From NCBI GenBank assembly GCA_934541105.1, contig CAKTDA010000009.1, positions 52,502 to 116,501 on the forward strand: DNA of 64,000 bases. Direction: 5' to 3'. A program made the translations under genes and the position numbers. Of the stretch, positions 48,637-59,455 are shown one piece after another. Each line of letters opens with the position of its first letter. The first letter of the stretch is position 1. A model generated the notes under the pieces. That model made no database searches. It had not been told where the DNA came from and saw only the letters and a list, made by a program, of their open reading frames with translations. Source of the DNA: an uncultured Luteitalea sp. Lineage in GTDB: Bacteria; Acidobacteriota; Vicinamibacteria; Vicinamibacterales; Vicinamibacteraceae.

Positions 48637-48660
48637 TCCGGTACCGTGTACCCGGATCTC
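48637..48660. repeat. GTACC-rich microsatellite
   Basis: Degenerate units of GGTACCGTGTACCCGG type. Related sequences lie at 51727-51752 and 62697-62720, all intergenic. Confidence 0.5.
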
Positions 48661-48728
48661 AATGGAATCTCAGTCCCTGCTCACGCGTCGGTGAGGACTT
48701 CGCGTCCGGATTCGCGCAAGGTGATGTG

Positions 48729-49766
48729 ATGCCATCGACGACACTGACCCGCGTCAAAGCCTCCATCCTCATCGCCCTCGGCCTCGCCATCGCCGCGATG
48801 GGCGTCTACGTTGCCGAAGCGGACGATGCGCCGGGAGCGGCCGTATTCGGATTCGTGCTGCTGCTTGCCGCGGTCGTGCTCGGCATCCGGGCCGCGCGCA
48901 GCCGCCTGCCCGTCTGGGCCTTACGCACGGCACTCGCGCTCGGCCTTGTCGCCGCCGTACTCGCGGCCTCGATCACGCGTGCGGTGGCCATTGCCGACCC
49001 GATCTTTGCGCGCGCTCCAGACGTGCCGTCGGTCAGTGCAGCGACACCCGACGCACGGTGGACGACCGCGGTCGATCGCGCGCGGGCGATCGTGCGGACG
49101 GCCATAGCCGACAAGAACCTGCCGGGTGTGTCGGTCGCCGTCGGCGTGGACGACGGCATCGTGTGGGCCGAGGGCTTCGGGTGGCGCGACGCCGGGACGC
49201 AGACGCCGGTGACACCCGACACGCGCTTCCACATCGGGAGCGCGGCGTCCGTGGTGACGGTCGCCGCCGTCGCACCGCTGGGGCTCGCACACACCGGCAC
49301 CGACGCCGCGGCGGCCTGGAGCCCTGAGGCGATCGGCGAACCGGGCGAGGACTTCCCGCCGTTCACGGTCGTGCGTCACACGATCCTCCAGCCGCTCGGT
49401 CTCGCCCCCGCCGAGTACCCCCTCCCCGGCCACCGGGCGACGTTCTACGTGCCGCGCTTCGACGACAACGATCCGCGACGCGGGCGTCGACTGATGCGCA
49501 TGCGCGACCTGGCGTGCTGCGCCGACGGCAAGGCGTTCGCGTCCACGCCGTCCGACCTCGTCCGCTTTGCCATGACCATGAAGAGTGGCGACATCTCGGG
49601 CGACCTGGCGGGCGGACGCGTGACGTCAGTGGTGACGCGCCCCGCGGGCAGCGGCGCTCGAAGCCTGCCGGGCCGCCTCGTCGTCGCCGTGTCGTCCAAC
49701 ATCGCCCACGCCGACACGGACGCCATCGCGGCTCGGGTGGCCGATGCGTTCGAGGAGTCGAAGTGA
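48729..49766 (+). CDS. serine hydrolase/beta-lactamase-like protein lacking the SxxK motif
   Basis: 345 aa. Three N-terminal membrane helices (SILIALGLAIAAMGVYVAE, AAVFGFVLLLAAVVLGI, TALALGLVAAVLAASITRAVA) precede a class C beta-lactamase-like domain (NLPGVSVAVGVDDGIVWAEGFGWRDAGT, TPDTRFHIGSAAS). In active members FxIGSxSK gives the catalytic Ser and Lys; here Lys is replaced by Ser (SAAS). The central helical part is much shorter than usual and YxN is not found, while the late block FASTPSDLVRFAMTM is kept. It is probably catalytically dead or decaying. Confidence 0.65.
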   Translation: MPSTTLTRVKASILIALGLAIAAMGVYVAEADDAPGAAVFGFVLLLAAVVLGIRAARSRLPVWALRTALALGLVAAVLAASITRAVAIADPIFARAPDVPSVSAATPDARWTTAVDRARAIVRTAIADKNLPGVSVAVGVDDGIVWAEGFGWRDAGTQTPVTPDTRFHIGSAASVVTVAAVAPLGLAHTGTDAAAAWSPEAIGEPGEDFPPFTVVRHTILQPLGLAPAEYPLPGHRATFYVPRFDDNDPRRGRRLMRMRDLACCADGKAFASTPSDLVRFAMTMKSGDISGDLAGGRVTSVVTRPAGSGARSLPGRLVVAVSSNIAHADTDAIAARVADAFEESK

Positions 49767-49778
49767 GACCGGCCGGCG

Positions 49779-49784
49779 TACCCT
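49779..49784 (+). promoter_or_regulatory. -10 box TACCCT, leaderless start of the DinB gene
   Basis: TACCCT is followed by 6 nt and ATG 49791. Confidence 0.45.
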
Positions 49785-49790
49785 GACGAA

Positions 49791-50345
49791 ATGTCGGATC
49801 CAGCGCCTGTCCCACGGTTCGACCTCGACGAGGCCACCGCACTCCTGTCGCGGACGCCAGCAACGCTCGACACGCTGCTGCGCGGCCTGCAGGACTCGTG
49901 GCTCGACGCCAACGAAGGGCCAGACACATGGAGCCCCTTCGATGTCGTCGGGCACCTGATTCACGGTGAACGGACCGACTGGCTGCCGCGCGTACGCCGG
50001 CTGCTCGACGAGGGCGAGTCCCGCGCGTTCGATCCATTCGATCGCTTCGCACAGGCCGCCGAGTCCGCCGGCAAGTCGATGGACGACCTGCTGGACGAGT
50101 TCACGACGCTGCGCGCAGCGAGCCTGCGCGACCTGCGCGCGCTCGCGCTGACCGGCGACGACCTCGCACGCACCGGCCGCCACCCGGCATTCGGCGTGGT
50201 GACGCTGCGGCAGCTGCTCGCGACGTGGGTCGCGCACGACCTCGATCACCTGACGCAGATTGCGCGCGTGATGGCCAGGCGATACGCCGACGAGGTCGGC
50301 CCCTGGCGCGAGTACCTTCGCGTCATCAACGGCAACCCCATCTGA
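49791..50345 (+). CDS. DinB family four-helix metalloprotein
   Basis: 184 aa, four-helix bundle. FDVVGHLIHGERTDWLPRVRRLL supplies the first His, and LLATWVAHDLDHLTQIARVMARRY the conserved H-xxx-H pair. The family (DinB_2) includes thiol S-transferases such as BstA that use bacillithiol, of interest because bshA/bshB1 are in this window. The exact role is not established. Confidence 0.82.
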   Translation: MSDPAPVPRFDLDEATALLSRTPATLDTLLRGLQDSWLDANEGPDTWSPFDVVGHLIHGERTDWLPRVRRLLDEGESRAFDPFDRFAQAAESAGKSMDDLLDEFTTLRAASLRDLRALALTGDDLARTGRHPAFGVVTLRQLLATWVAHDLDHLTQIARVMARRYADEVGPWREYLRVINGNPI

Positions 50346-50467
50346 CCAGGAGGGGCGCAGACGCGCACGAGCGCGTGCATGCCGAAGCCGACGACGGCAA
50401 GGCATATACTGTCGCTCATTCGAATCGTTTCCGTCGGCGTTCGACACCGGCGAACTCGTGGTGGCCT

Positions 50468-50495
50468 GAAGGCCGACGGCCGAACGACGAAGGCC
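50468..50495 (-). repeat. 28-bp exact copy of the repeat at 37413-37440 (inverted)
   Basis: The reverse complement is identical over 28 nt to the intergenic repeat before the ABC ATPase gene. It lies between DinB and the zinc-finger gene. Confidence 0.85.
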
Positions 50496-50518
50496 CCCAC
50501 ATTCGATCGAGGTGTGCC

Positions 50519-50794
50519 ATGGCCTTCGGGCAGGTGCCGTGCGCGCACATCGCGGCGGTAGGCGACGTCAAGCTGCCTGCCGAACGCGTGTGCGAGGAAT
50601 GCGTCGCGATCGGGTCCCGCTGGCTCCACCTGCGCACGTGCCAGACGTGCGGGGGCACGCGCTGCTGCGACTCGTCGCCGAACCGTCACGCCAGCACGCA
50701 TGCCGCGAGCAGCGGGCATGCGGTCATCGCCTCGGCCGAGGACGGCGAGCGCTGGCTCTACTGCTATCCCGACGATGCCTTCGCCGAGTACTGA
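50519..50794 (+). CDS. UBP-type zinc-finger protein
   Basis: 91 aa. The cysteine/histidine pattern of the ubiquitin-hydrolase zinc finger (PF02148) is clear: PCAHI, VCEECVAIG, LRTCQTCGGTRCCDSSPNRHASTHA, SGHAVIAS and WLYCYPDD. Bacterial single-domain versions are common and of unknown role. GAGGTG precedes ATG 50519. The last 20 nt overlap the DUF5996 gene start. Confidence 0.88.
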   Translation: MAFGQVPCAHIAAVGDVKLPAERVCEECVAIGSRWLHLRTCQTCGGTRCCDSSPNRHASTHAASSGHAVIASAEDGERWLYCYPDDAFAEY

Positions 50795-51686
50795 CGCGAA
50801 CCGCGAGGCGTGGCCGGCGCTGCCCTACGAGGCGTGGGCCGACACGTACGCGACGCTGCACATGTGGACGCAGGTCGTCGGCAAGATCGCGCTCGCGCAC
50901 GCCGCACCGCTGAACCACTGCTGGGCCGTGGCCCTGCTCTTCAACGCGCGCGGGCTGCAGACGCGCCTGCTCCAGCACGGCCGCCGCTCGTTCACGATTG
51001 CCTTCGACTTCCTCGATCACCGCCTCGTGATTGCCGCCTCCGATGGCGGACGCCGCGAACTGCGCCTCGCACCACGGACCGTTGCCGACTTCCATGCCGA
51101 GATGATGACCACGCTCGACGCGATGGGGCTGCCGGTGCGCATCTGGCCGATGCCGGTGGAACTCGCCTCGCCAATCCGGTTCGACCTCGACACCACACAC
51201 AGAAGCTACGACCCCGAGTTGGTCACGCGCTGGTGGACGATCGTTGCGCAGGTCCACCAGGTGTTCACCGCTCGACGTTCGGCGTTCGTCGGCAAGTGCA
51301 GCCCGACGCACTTCTTCTGGGGGGCCTTCGACATGTGCGTGACGCGCTTCTCGGGCCGGGCCGCACCGCCGCGCGAGGGTCCCGCGTTCGAGCGCGACGC
51401 CTACTCGCACGAAGTGATCAGCCACGGCTTCTGGCCTGGCAGCGCACCGGTCCTCGAACCGGCGTTCTATGCCTACGCCGTGCCGGAACCCGAGGGCTTC
51501 TCGACGACCGCAGGGCTGCCCGACGGCGCGTACTACCATCCCGACCTGCGCGAGTTCATCCTTCCCTACGAGGCCGTGCGCACGTCGTCGTCGCCGGAGG
51601 CGGCCATCGCGGCGTTCGTGGACGGCACGTACGCAAGCGCCGCCACGCTCGGCGGCTGGGATCGCCGAGCCCTGGAACGACAATGA
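50775..51686 (+). CDS. DUF5996 family protein
   Basis: 303 aa. WPALPYEAWADTYATLHMWTQVVGKIALA at the N-terminus, LFNARGLQTRLLQHGRRSFTIAFDFLDHRL, and later FVGKCSPTHFFWGAFDMCVTRFSGR and EVISHGFWPGS are the conserved blocks of DUF5996. Function unknown; no signal peptide or membrane helix. It overlaps the zinc-finger gene by 20 nt, suggesting coupled expression. Confidence 0.82.
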   Translation: MPSPSTDANREAWPALPYEAWADTYATLHMWTQVVGKIALAHAAPLNHCWAVALLFNARGLQTRLLQHGRRSFTIAFDFLDHRLVIAASDGGRRELRLAPRTVADFHAEMMTTLDAMGLPVRIWPMPVELASPIRFDLDTTHRSYDPELVTRWWTIVAQVHQVFTARRSAFVGKCSPTHFFWGAFDMCVTRFSGRAAPPREGPAFERDAYSHEVISHGFWPGSAPVLEPAFYAYAVPEPEGFSTTAGLPDGAYYHPDLREFILPYEAVRTSSSPEAAIAAFVDGTYASAATLGGWDRRALERQ

Positions 51687-51772
51687 CCGTGTTCGGGGAA
51701 CGCGCCCTACCGAGACATCGATTGCGTACCCGGTACCCCGTACCCGGGACCCCGCACCCGTTCGGCGTCGCA

Positions 51773-51778
51773 TATAGT
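51773..51778 (+). promoter_or_regulatory. -10 box TATAGT, leaderless start of the DNA ligase
   Basis: TATAGT is followed by 6 nt and the GTG at 51785; the region before it carries a GTACCC-type microsatellite (51727-51752). Confidence 0.5.
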
Positions 51779-51784
51779 CGTCCC

Positions 51785-52888
51785 GTGGCGACCTTCCCCA
51801 TCGATCCGCCCGTCGAGCCGATGCTGTCGAAAGCGGCCGCCGCGCTGCCCGACGCCGAGGGCACGCACTTCGAGCCGAAGTGGGACGGCTTCCGCGCCAT
51901 CGTCTTCCGCGGCGCGAGCGAGCTCCACATCCAGAGCCGCGATCTCAAGCCGCTCGCCCGCTACTTTCCCGAGGTCCACGACGCGCTGCTCGCGGCGCTG
52001 CCACCCGCGTGCGTCGTGGACGGCGAGATCGTGATTGCCGGTCCCACGGGCCTCGACTTCGACGCGCTCCAGATGCGCCTGCACCCGGCGGCCTCGCGCG
52101 TCAGGAAGCTGTCGATCGAGATCCCGGCGTCCTTCGTCGCGTTCGATCTGCTGGCCGTCGACGGCGAGGATCTGCGCAACCACCCCCTTACAGAACGCCG
52201 CACGCGCCTCGAGGCCCTTGCGCGTGATGTCGGCACCAGACCGGGCGGAGACCGCTTCCACCTCACGCCCATGACGACCGACCGCGCGCTCGCCGAGGAT
52301 TGGCTGGCGCGCTTCGAGGGCGCGGGACTCGACGGCGTGATGGCCAAGCCCGGGACGCTCTGCTACGAGCCCGGCAAGCGCGCGATGGTCAAGATCAAGC
52401 ACGCCCGCACGGCCGACTGCGTCGTCGCCGGCTTTCGCTGGCACAAGCAGGGGCCCGGCACGCACGTCGGGTCGCTACTGCTCGGGCTGTACGACGATGC
52501 GGGGCGGCTTCAGCACGTGGGCGTGACGTCGGCGTTCACGATGGCAAAGCGGCAGGAGCTTGCGGCGCTGCTCGAACCCCTGCGCGTCGATGCCCTGCGC
52601 GACCATCCCTGGCGCGCGTGGGCCGAGCACGAAGGCACCGCGTCGCGCATGCCGGGCGGCCAGAGCCGATGGAGCGCCGGCAAGGATCTCTCGTGGGAGC
52701 CGGTGCGCATCGAGCGCGTGTGCGAGGTCGGGTACGACCACCTGCAGGGCGACCGCTTCAGGCACGCGACGATCTTCAAGCGGTGGCGGCCCGACAAGCC
52801 GCCCGAGGCATGCCGCTACGATCAGCTCGAGGTCACGACGCCGTACGAGCTCGCGAAGGTCTTCGGCGCGGGGCGTTCGGCGCCTTGA
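51785..52888 (+). CDS. ATP-dependent DNA ligase (LigC-like)
   Basis: 367 aa. Adenylation motif I FEPKWDGFRAIVFR with the nucleotidyl Lys, motif III LHIQSRD region, motif IV VVDGEIVI, motif IIIa FVAFDLLAVDGEDL, motif IV/V GLDGVMAKP and motif V MVKIKHARTADCVV, then an OB fold (SLLLGLYDDAGRLQHVGVTSAFT). It is the stand-alone Mycobacterium LigC type, used in end joining or repair rather than replication. GTG 51785 agrees with homology and the promoter. The 3' end overlaps the convergent primase-polymerase gene by 56 nt. Confidence 0.9.
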   Translation: MATFPIDPPVEPMLSKAAAALPDAEGTHFEPKWDGFRAIVFRGASELHIQSRDLKPLARYFPEVHDALLAALPPACVVDGEIVIAGPTGLDFDALQMRLHPAASRVRKLSIEIPASFVAFDLLAVDGEDLRNHPLTERRTRLEALARDVGTRPGGDRFHLTPMTTDRALAEDWLARFEGAGLDGVMAKPGTLCYEPGKRAMVKIKHARTADCVVAGFRWHKQGPGTHVGSLLLGLYDDAGRLQHVGVTSAFTMAKRQELAALLEPLRVDALRDHPWRAWAEHEGTASRMPGGQSRWSAGKDLSWEPVRIERVCEVGYDHLQGDRFRHATIFKRWRPDKPPEACRYDQLEVTTPYELAKVFGAGRSAP

Positions 52889-54209
52889 CGTCCCAGTCCG
52901 ACGCGAGGTCCTCGTCGGGGTCCAGCACCTCCTGATCGGGACGCAGCGACTCGGGCACGTGCTGGAGGTTGACGCGGATGCGGGTCCACGTCGCGTGGCG
53001 CCCGCGCATGGCATCCACGAGCACGTCGGCCGGCTCGAGATGGCCGGCGACCTCGGCATGCCGCGCCTTCCACCGTTCGAGGCCTGCCAGTGCATCCTCC
53101 TTGCGGCGGGCGCGGCCGATCTCGATCAACGGGTGAACGGGCACGCGGCGCCGCGACGGCTGCGCGCGGACCGGCTCGCCGGCCTGCTTGCGATAGTGCG
53201 GCGGCCACGGGGCGTCGCCGAGGCCGTCCCGCTCGTGCCGATTCGACAGTTCCAGCAGCGCGTCGAGCGAGCACGGATGCCGATCCATCCCCGCGTGCAG
53301 GTGCCCCCGCTCCGCCACGCGCGCCGGCATCGTCGCAAGCGTGAAGTCGCGCGGATCGCAGACCGGCACTTCGTCCCACGTGAGGGGCGCCGACACGCGC
53401 GCATCGGGCGTGGGGCGCACGGAGTATGCCGCGGCGACGGTGCGGTCCTTCGCGTTCTGGTTGTAGTCGAGGAAGACGCCGTGGCGCTCCTCCTTCCACC
53501 ACTTGCTCGTCGCGAGCGCCGGCGCGCGCCGTTCGACGTCGCGCGCGAACGCCAGTGCCGCACGACGCACCATCTCGAAGGGCCATCGGCGCTCGATCCG
53601 CACGTAGACATGCAACCCGCGCGAACCCGACGTCTTGGGCCAGCCGACGAGGCCGAGCGCGTCGAGCGCCTCGTGCACGACGCCAGCGACGCCCTGGATC
53701 TGCGTCCATTCGACGCCGGGCACCGGGTCGAGGTCGATGCGCAACTCGTCGGGGTGATCGAGATCGTCGGCGCGTACCGGATGGGGGTGCAGTTCGAGGC
53801 ACGCGAGGTTGGCCATCCATGCAAGGGCGGCCGCGTCACGCGGCACGACTTCCTCGGCCGTGCGTCCTGACGGGAACGAGAGCGTCACGACCTCGATCCA
53901 TGCGGGTCGGGACGCGGGGGCACGCTTCTGGTAGAAGAACTCGCTGCCGACGCCGTTCGGGTGGCGCACGAGGACGTTCGGCCGCCCGCCTGCCGCCTGG
54001 AGCGCACCATCGGCAACCGCGAGGTAGTAGCGCACGAGATCGAGCTTGCTGTGCCTCGCCTCGGGGAACAGCAGCTTGTCGGGATTGGTGACGACGACCT
54101 CGCGAGAGCCGATCGTGAGCGTCACCGGTGCGGATTGCGTCGATGGCGTGCGGGGCACGGAGGAGCCTTGCCTGCGTCGCGGCAGGCGCTCGAGGGTCAC
54201 GTGCCGCAC
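52833..54209 (-). CDS. LigD-type primase-polymerase domain protein (archaeo-eukaryotic primase)
   Basis: 458 aa. LigD_Prim-Pol family: VTNPDKLLFPEARHSKLDLVRYYL, VRHPNGVGSEFFYQKRAP, LRIDLDPVPGVEW (catalytic DxD), TSGSRGLHVYVRIE (His) and KDRTVAAAYSVRPTPDARVSAPL. The C-terminal ~130 residues are basic and low-complexity. No ligase or nuclease domain is attached, so with the adjacent LigC it forms a split equivalent of LigD for end joining. Ku was not found in the window. Confidence 0.88.
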   Translation of the reverse strand: MRHVTLERLPRRRQGSSVPRTPSTQSAPVTLTIGSREVVVTNPDKLLFPEARHSKLDLVRYYLAVADGALQAAGGRPNVLVRHPNGVGSEFFYQKRAPASRPAWIEVVTLSFPSGRTAEEVVPRDAAALAWMANLACLELHPHPVRADDLDHPDELRIDLDPVPGVEWTQIQGVAGVVHEALDALGLVGWPKTSGSRGLHVYVRIERRWPFEMVRRAALAFARDVERRAPALATSKWWKEERHGVFLDYNQNAKDRTVAAAYSVRPTPDARVSAPLTWDEVPVCDPRDFTLATMPARVAERGHLHAGMDRHPCSLDALLELSNRHERDGLGDAPWPPHYRKQAGEPVRAQPSRRRVPVHPLIEIGRARRKEDALAGLERWKARHAEVAGHLEPADVLVDAMRGRHATWTRIRVNLQHVPESLRPDQEVLDPDEDLASDWDVKAPNAPRRRPSRARTAS

Positions 54210-54240
54210 CGCGCGTGCGGCACGGCACGTGAAGTGATGC

Positions 54241-54612
54241 TTACGCTTGCGGGATGTTCAGCACCTGACCGGGCTTGATCTTGTCGGGGTCGGTGAGCTG
54301 GTCCTTGTTGGCCTCGAAGATCTTCATGTAGGCATTGGCGTCGCCGAGGTGGGCCTTGGCGATCTTGCTGAGCGTGTCGCCGGACTGGACCGTGTAGGTG
54401 ACGCCCGGCGGGGCCACGACGTCGATCTGCGCGTTCAGCTCGTCCTTCCACGTCGGCACCGTCTTGAGAGCGTCCCAGATCCGGTTCTTCTCGTCCTCGG
54501 ACTTGACGGTCCCCTTGAACTGGAGCCGGCCGTCCCGTTCCTCGGCGGCGCCCTGCATGCCGACCGACTTGGCCACCTGGATTGCAGCAGCGTACTTGTC
54601 ACGCAAGCTCAT
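54241..54612 (-). CDS. LysM domain protein (LysM/BON-like small cytoplasmic protein)
   Basis: 123 aa. Residues 1-70 are a BON-like fold (AVQ-type: LQFKGTVKSEDEKNRIWDAL), residues 75-123 one LysM repeat (VTYTVQSGDTLSKIAKAHLGDANAYMKIFEANKDQL, ending PGQVLNIPQA), similar to YgaU/LysM-BON proteins. No signal peptide. AGGAG lies 8 nt before ATG 54612. Homologues are stress-related. Confidence 0.85.
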   Translation of the reverse strand: MSLRDKYAAAIQVAKSVGMQGAAEERDGRLQFKGTVKSEDEKNRIWDALKTVPTWKDELNAQIDVVAPPGVTYTVQSGDTLSKIAKAHLGDANAYMKIFEANKDQLTDPDKIKPGQVLNIPQA

Positions 54613-54664
54613 CGATCTGTCTCCTGTGAGTGAGTCATTGACACCGGTTTCAGGGCCACCCTGA

Positions 54665-55645
54665 TTATGCACCCGACGCCCGCGGACGCGCACCCTGCGC
54701 CGACCGCGGATGCCGCAGGCGATCCCGCCATGCGCGCGCCGCACGGGCCCCGATCAGCCGGCGCTCGCCAGGCACCTTCTCGCCCGGATTCTTGCCGTAG
54801 GGCGATGCATGCTCGATCTCGGCATTCATCTCGGCCCCGACGAGAATCGCGAGGCTCGACACGTAGAACCACAGCAGCAGCACCATGACGCCGCCGACGG
54901 TGCCGTACGTGGCGTTGTAGTCCGAGAAATTGCTGACGTACACCTTGAACGCCAGCGACGCGACGAGCCAGAGGAGCGTCGCGACCACCGCACCGGGCGT
55001 GATCCACACCCAGTCCTGCTCCGCGTCTGGCGCGAAGTAGTACACGATCGTGACGGCCATGGACACCAGCATGAACGCGACCGGCCACTGCAGGATCTTC
55101 CAGGTCCATTCGACAAACGCGCCCATGCGCAGCGTCTGGCCGAGATACTCGGCCACTGCCGGCCCCACGAGCACGAGCGTGAACGACAGCAGGAAGAAGA
55201 TCGCCAGCGCGATGGTCAGTCCGATGGCAATCAGCCGGACCTTCCACCAGGGCCGCCCTTCCTCGATGTCGTACGCCGCATTCAGCGAGCTCGTGATGGC
55301 AACCATTGCCGCCGAGCTGCTCCAGAGGGCAGCCAGCACGCCGAACGTCAGCAGGCCGCCGTCTCCGGACTCCGAGATGCGGCGCATCTGGTCGGCGATG
55401 AGCGCCACGATCTCCTGCGACGCGATCGGCTGCAGGGTGCGCGTGATCTGTCCCGACAGGTCCTGGAGCGGAAAGAAGCTCCCGAGCGCCAGCAGGAAGA
55501 GGATCGCGGGAAACAGCGCGAGGAAGAGGTAGTACGCCAACTGCGCGGCAAGCCCGAGGCAGTCGTCGGCAATCGTCTCCTTCAGCGTCCGCTTGCCGAG
55601 CTCGAACCAGCTGATGGGGATGTCGAACATGCCACGACGAGTCAT
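54665..55645 (-). CDS. YihY/BrkB family membrane protein
   Basis: 326 aa, about six transmembrane helices. TIADDCLGLAAQLAYYLFLALFPAILFLLALGSFF, SSAAMVAITSSLNAAYDIEEGRPWWKVRLIAIGLT and the late GGVMVLLLWFYVSSLAILVGAEMNAEIEH are the family blocks. Long misnamed RNase BN; the role is likely lipid or envelope transport. Starts at ATG 55645 or 55630; the former is taken. Independent of the kinase upstream. Confidence 0.88.
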   Translation of the reverse strand: MTRRGMFDIPISWFELGKRTLKETIADDCLGLAAQLAYYLFLALFPAILFLLALGSFFPLQDLSGQITRTLQPIASQEIVALIADQMRRISESGDGGLLTFGVLAALWSSSAAMVAITSSLNAAYDIEEGRPWWKVRLIAIGLTIALAIFFLLSFTLVLVGPAVAEYLGQTLRMGAFVEWTWKILQWPVAFMLVSMAVTIVYYFAPDAEQDWVWITPGAVVATLLWLVASLAFKVYVSNFSDYNATYGTVGGVMVLLLWFYVSSLAILVGAEMNAEIEHASPYGKNPGEKVPGERRLIGARAARAWRDRLRHPRSAQGARPRASGA

Positions 55646-55678
55646 GCAGCAGCCGTGCCATGCGCGACGCCGGCCGCG

Positions 55679-57232
55679 TCAACGGCTCGAGCGGCTGTCG
55701 AGCAGGTCGCGGAGCAACTGCGCGAGCGTCGGGAAGTCGATGGGCTTGTTGACGAACGGGAAGACAGGCCCCGTGCTGCCTGCGCGGGCCAGCATCTCGC
55801 TCGGATAGCCGGACATCAGCACCACCCGCAGGCCGGGCAGGCGCGACCGCAGCGTCAGCGCGAGCTCGTACCCGTCCATGCCGCCGAGCACCACGTCCGT
55901 GAGCAGGAGATCGAACGCCCCCGCATGCGTGTCGGCCATCGCGAGGGCCTGCTCGGCGCTGTCGGCTTCGAGCACGCGGTAGCCGCGGCGCACGAGGAAG
56001 CGCTGGGCCACGCGACGCACCGCCTCGCGATCCTCGACGAGCAGGATCGTCTCCGCGCCGCCCGGGAGCGGGCGCGACTCGATCTGCTGCGGCGCCGGCT
56101 CCGCCTCGCCGGTGATCGTCGGCAGGTACACGCGCATGTCGCAGCCGTGCCCGGGCTCCGAGTGGATCGCCACGCCGCCGCCCGCCTGCTGCACGATCGA
56201 CTGCACGGTCGGCAGGCCGAGGCCGGTGCCGCGATCGTCGGCCTTCGTCGTGAAGAACGGTTCGAAGGCGCGCTGGCGCACCTCCTCGGGCATGCCGACG
56301 CCACTGTCCCGGATCGAGATGCACACGTACGAGCGGCCCGGCGTGCCCGGCACGCCCGTGTCCTCGCTGAAGGCCGTGGCGCCGACGAGCGACGACGCGA
56401 TGCGCACGTCGCCGCGATCCTCGATCGCATCGCGGGCGTTGACGACGAGGTTCGTGAGCACCTGTTCGATCTGCCCGGGGTCGGCGAACACGCGCGGCAA
56501 CCCCGGAACCCAGACGACCTCGAGTGTGACGTCGGGGCCGAGCAGTCGGCGCAGCAGCGGCGTCATGCGCGCGACCACGTCGTCGATCTGCAGCGGCTCC
56601 GGCTGGACGACTTGCCGGCGGCTGAACGTCAACAACTGGCGCGACAGGTTCGTGGCCTGCTGCGCGGCTTCGCGGATGTCCTGCAGTTCGTCGAGGACGG
56701 GTGACCCGCGCGGCAGCATCTGGGCCGCCGCGTCGCAATGGCCCAAAACGACGGTGAGCAGGTTGCCGAAGTCGTGGGCGATGCCGCCGGCAAGCCGACC
56801 TAGCGCCTCCTGCTTCTGCGCCTGGAGCAGCCTGGCCTCGACGCGCGGATCGGTGGCACGCGGCTCGGCAGCCGCCATGATCAGCGTGGCCCATCGGCCG
56901 TTCGCCGACGGCAGCGGCCACGTGACGACAAGCACCGGCCGGCCGCCCGACTCGCCCTTCACCGTGCGCTCGGTGGGCCGCTCCCTGCCGAGCACGGCCG
57001 CGAGCGCGTCGGCGTTCCCGGCGTCGGTGATGCCGAACGCGGCCCGCACGTCGATGCCGGCACCATCGGCCGACGTCGGCGAGCCGTCCGGCGGGCCGAT
57101 CAGCCCGATGGCCTGGGCGTTGGCGGCGACGGTCGTGCCGGTCCGATCCCAGATCACGGCGCCGAGGTCGCCGATGGCGGGCAGCCATCGCGTGTCATCA
57201 GGGTACGGTTCGGTGTTCGCTCCTTGCCGCAT
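55679..57232 (-). CDS. hybrid histidine kinase with C-terminal receiver domain
   Basis: 517 aa, no membrane helix. A PAS-like input (LGAVIWDRTGTTVAANAQAIGLIG) is followed by H-box LGRLAGGIAHDFGNLLTVVLGH, N-box LTNLVVNARDAIED, G1 DSGVGMPEE, F-box FEPFFTTK, G2 GTGLGLPTVQSIVQ and a receiver (ETILLVEDREAVRRV, phosphoacceptor Asp in LLLTDVVLGG, Lys in VNKPIDF). The H-D-F-x-N-x-L pattern is typical of HPK4 soluble kinases. ATG 57232 is taken; GTG 57238 also possible. Runs convergent with nothing; BrkB lies 33 nt downstream on the same strand. Confidence 0.93.
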   Translation of the reverse strand: MRQGANTEPYPDDTRWLPAIGDLGAVIWDRTGTTVAANAQAIGLIGPPDGSPTSADGAGIDVRAAFGITDAGNADALAAVLGRERPTERTVKGESGGRPVLVVTWPLPSANGRWATLIMAAAEPRATDPRVEARLLQAQKQEALGRLAGGIAHDFGNLLTVVLGHCDAAAQMLPRGSPVLDELQDIREAAQQATNLSRQLLTFSRRQVVQPEPLQIDDVVARMTPLLRRLLGPDVTLEVVWVPGLPRVFADPGQIEQVLTNLVVNARDAIEDRGDVRIASSLVGATAFSEDTGVPGTPGRSYVCISIRDSGVGMPEEVRQRAFEPFFTTKADDRGTGLGLPTVQSIVQQAGGGVAIHSEPGHGCDMRVYLPTITGEAEPAPQQIESRPLPGGAETILLVEDREAVRRVAQRFLVRRGYRVLEADSAEQALAMADTHAGAFDLLLTDVVLGGMDGYELALTLRSRLPGLRVVLMSGYPSEMLARAGSTGPVFPFVNKPIDFPTLAQLLRDLLDSRSSR

Positions 57233-57244
57233 GGGCACACGGGA

Positions 57245-59454
<2,210 letters not shown>

Positions 59455-59455
<1 letters not shown>

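Noticed and set aside
54609..57188. 859-aa open frame on the minus strand
   Set aside because: It is an out-of-frame shadow of the BrkB and hybrid kinase genes, whose motifs are intact in their own frames.
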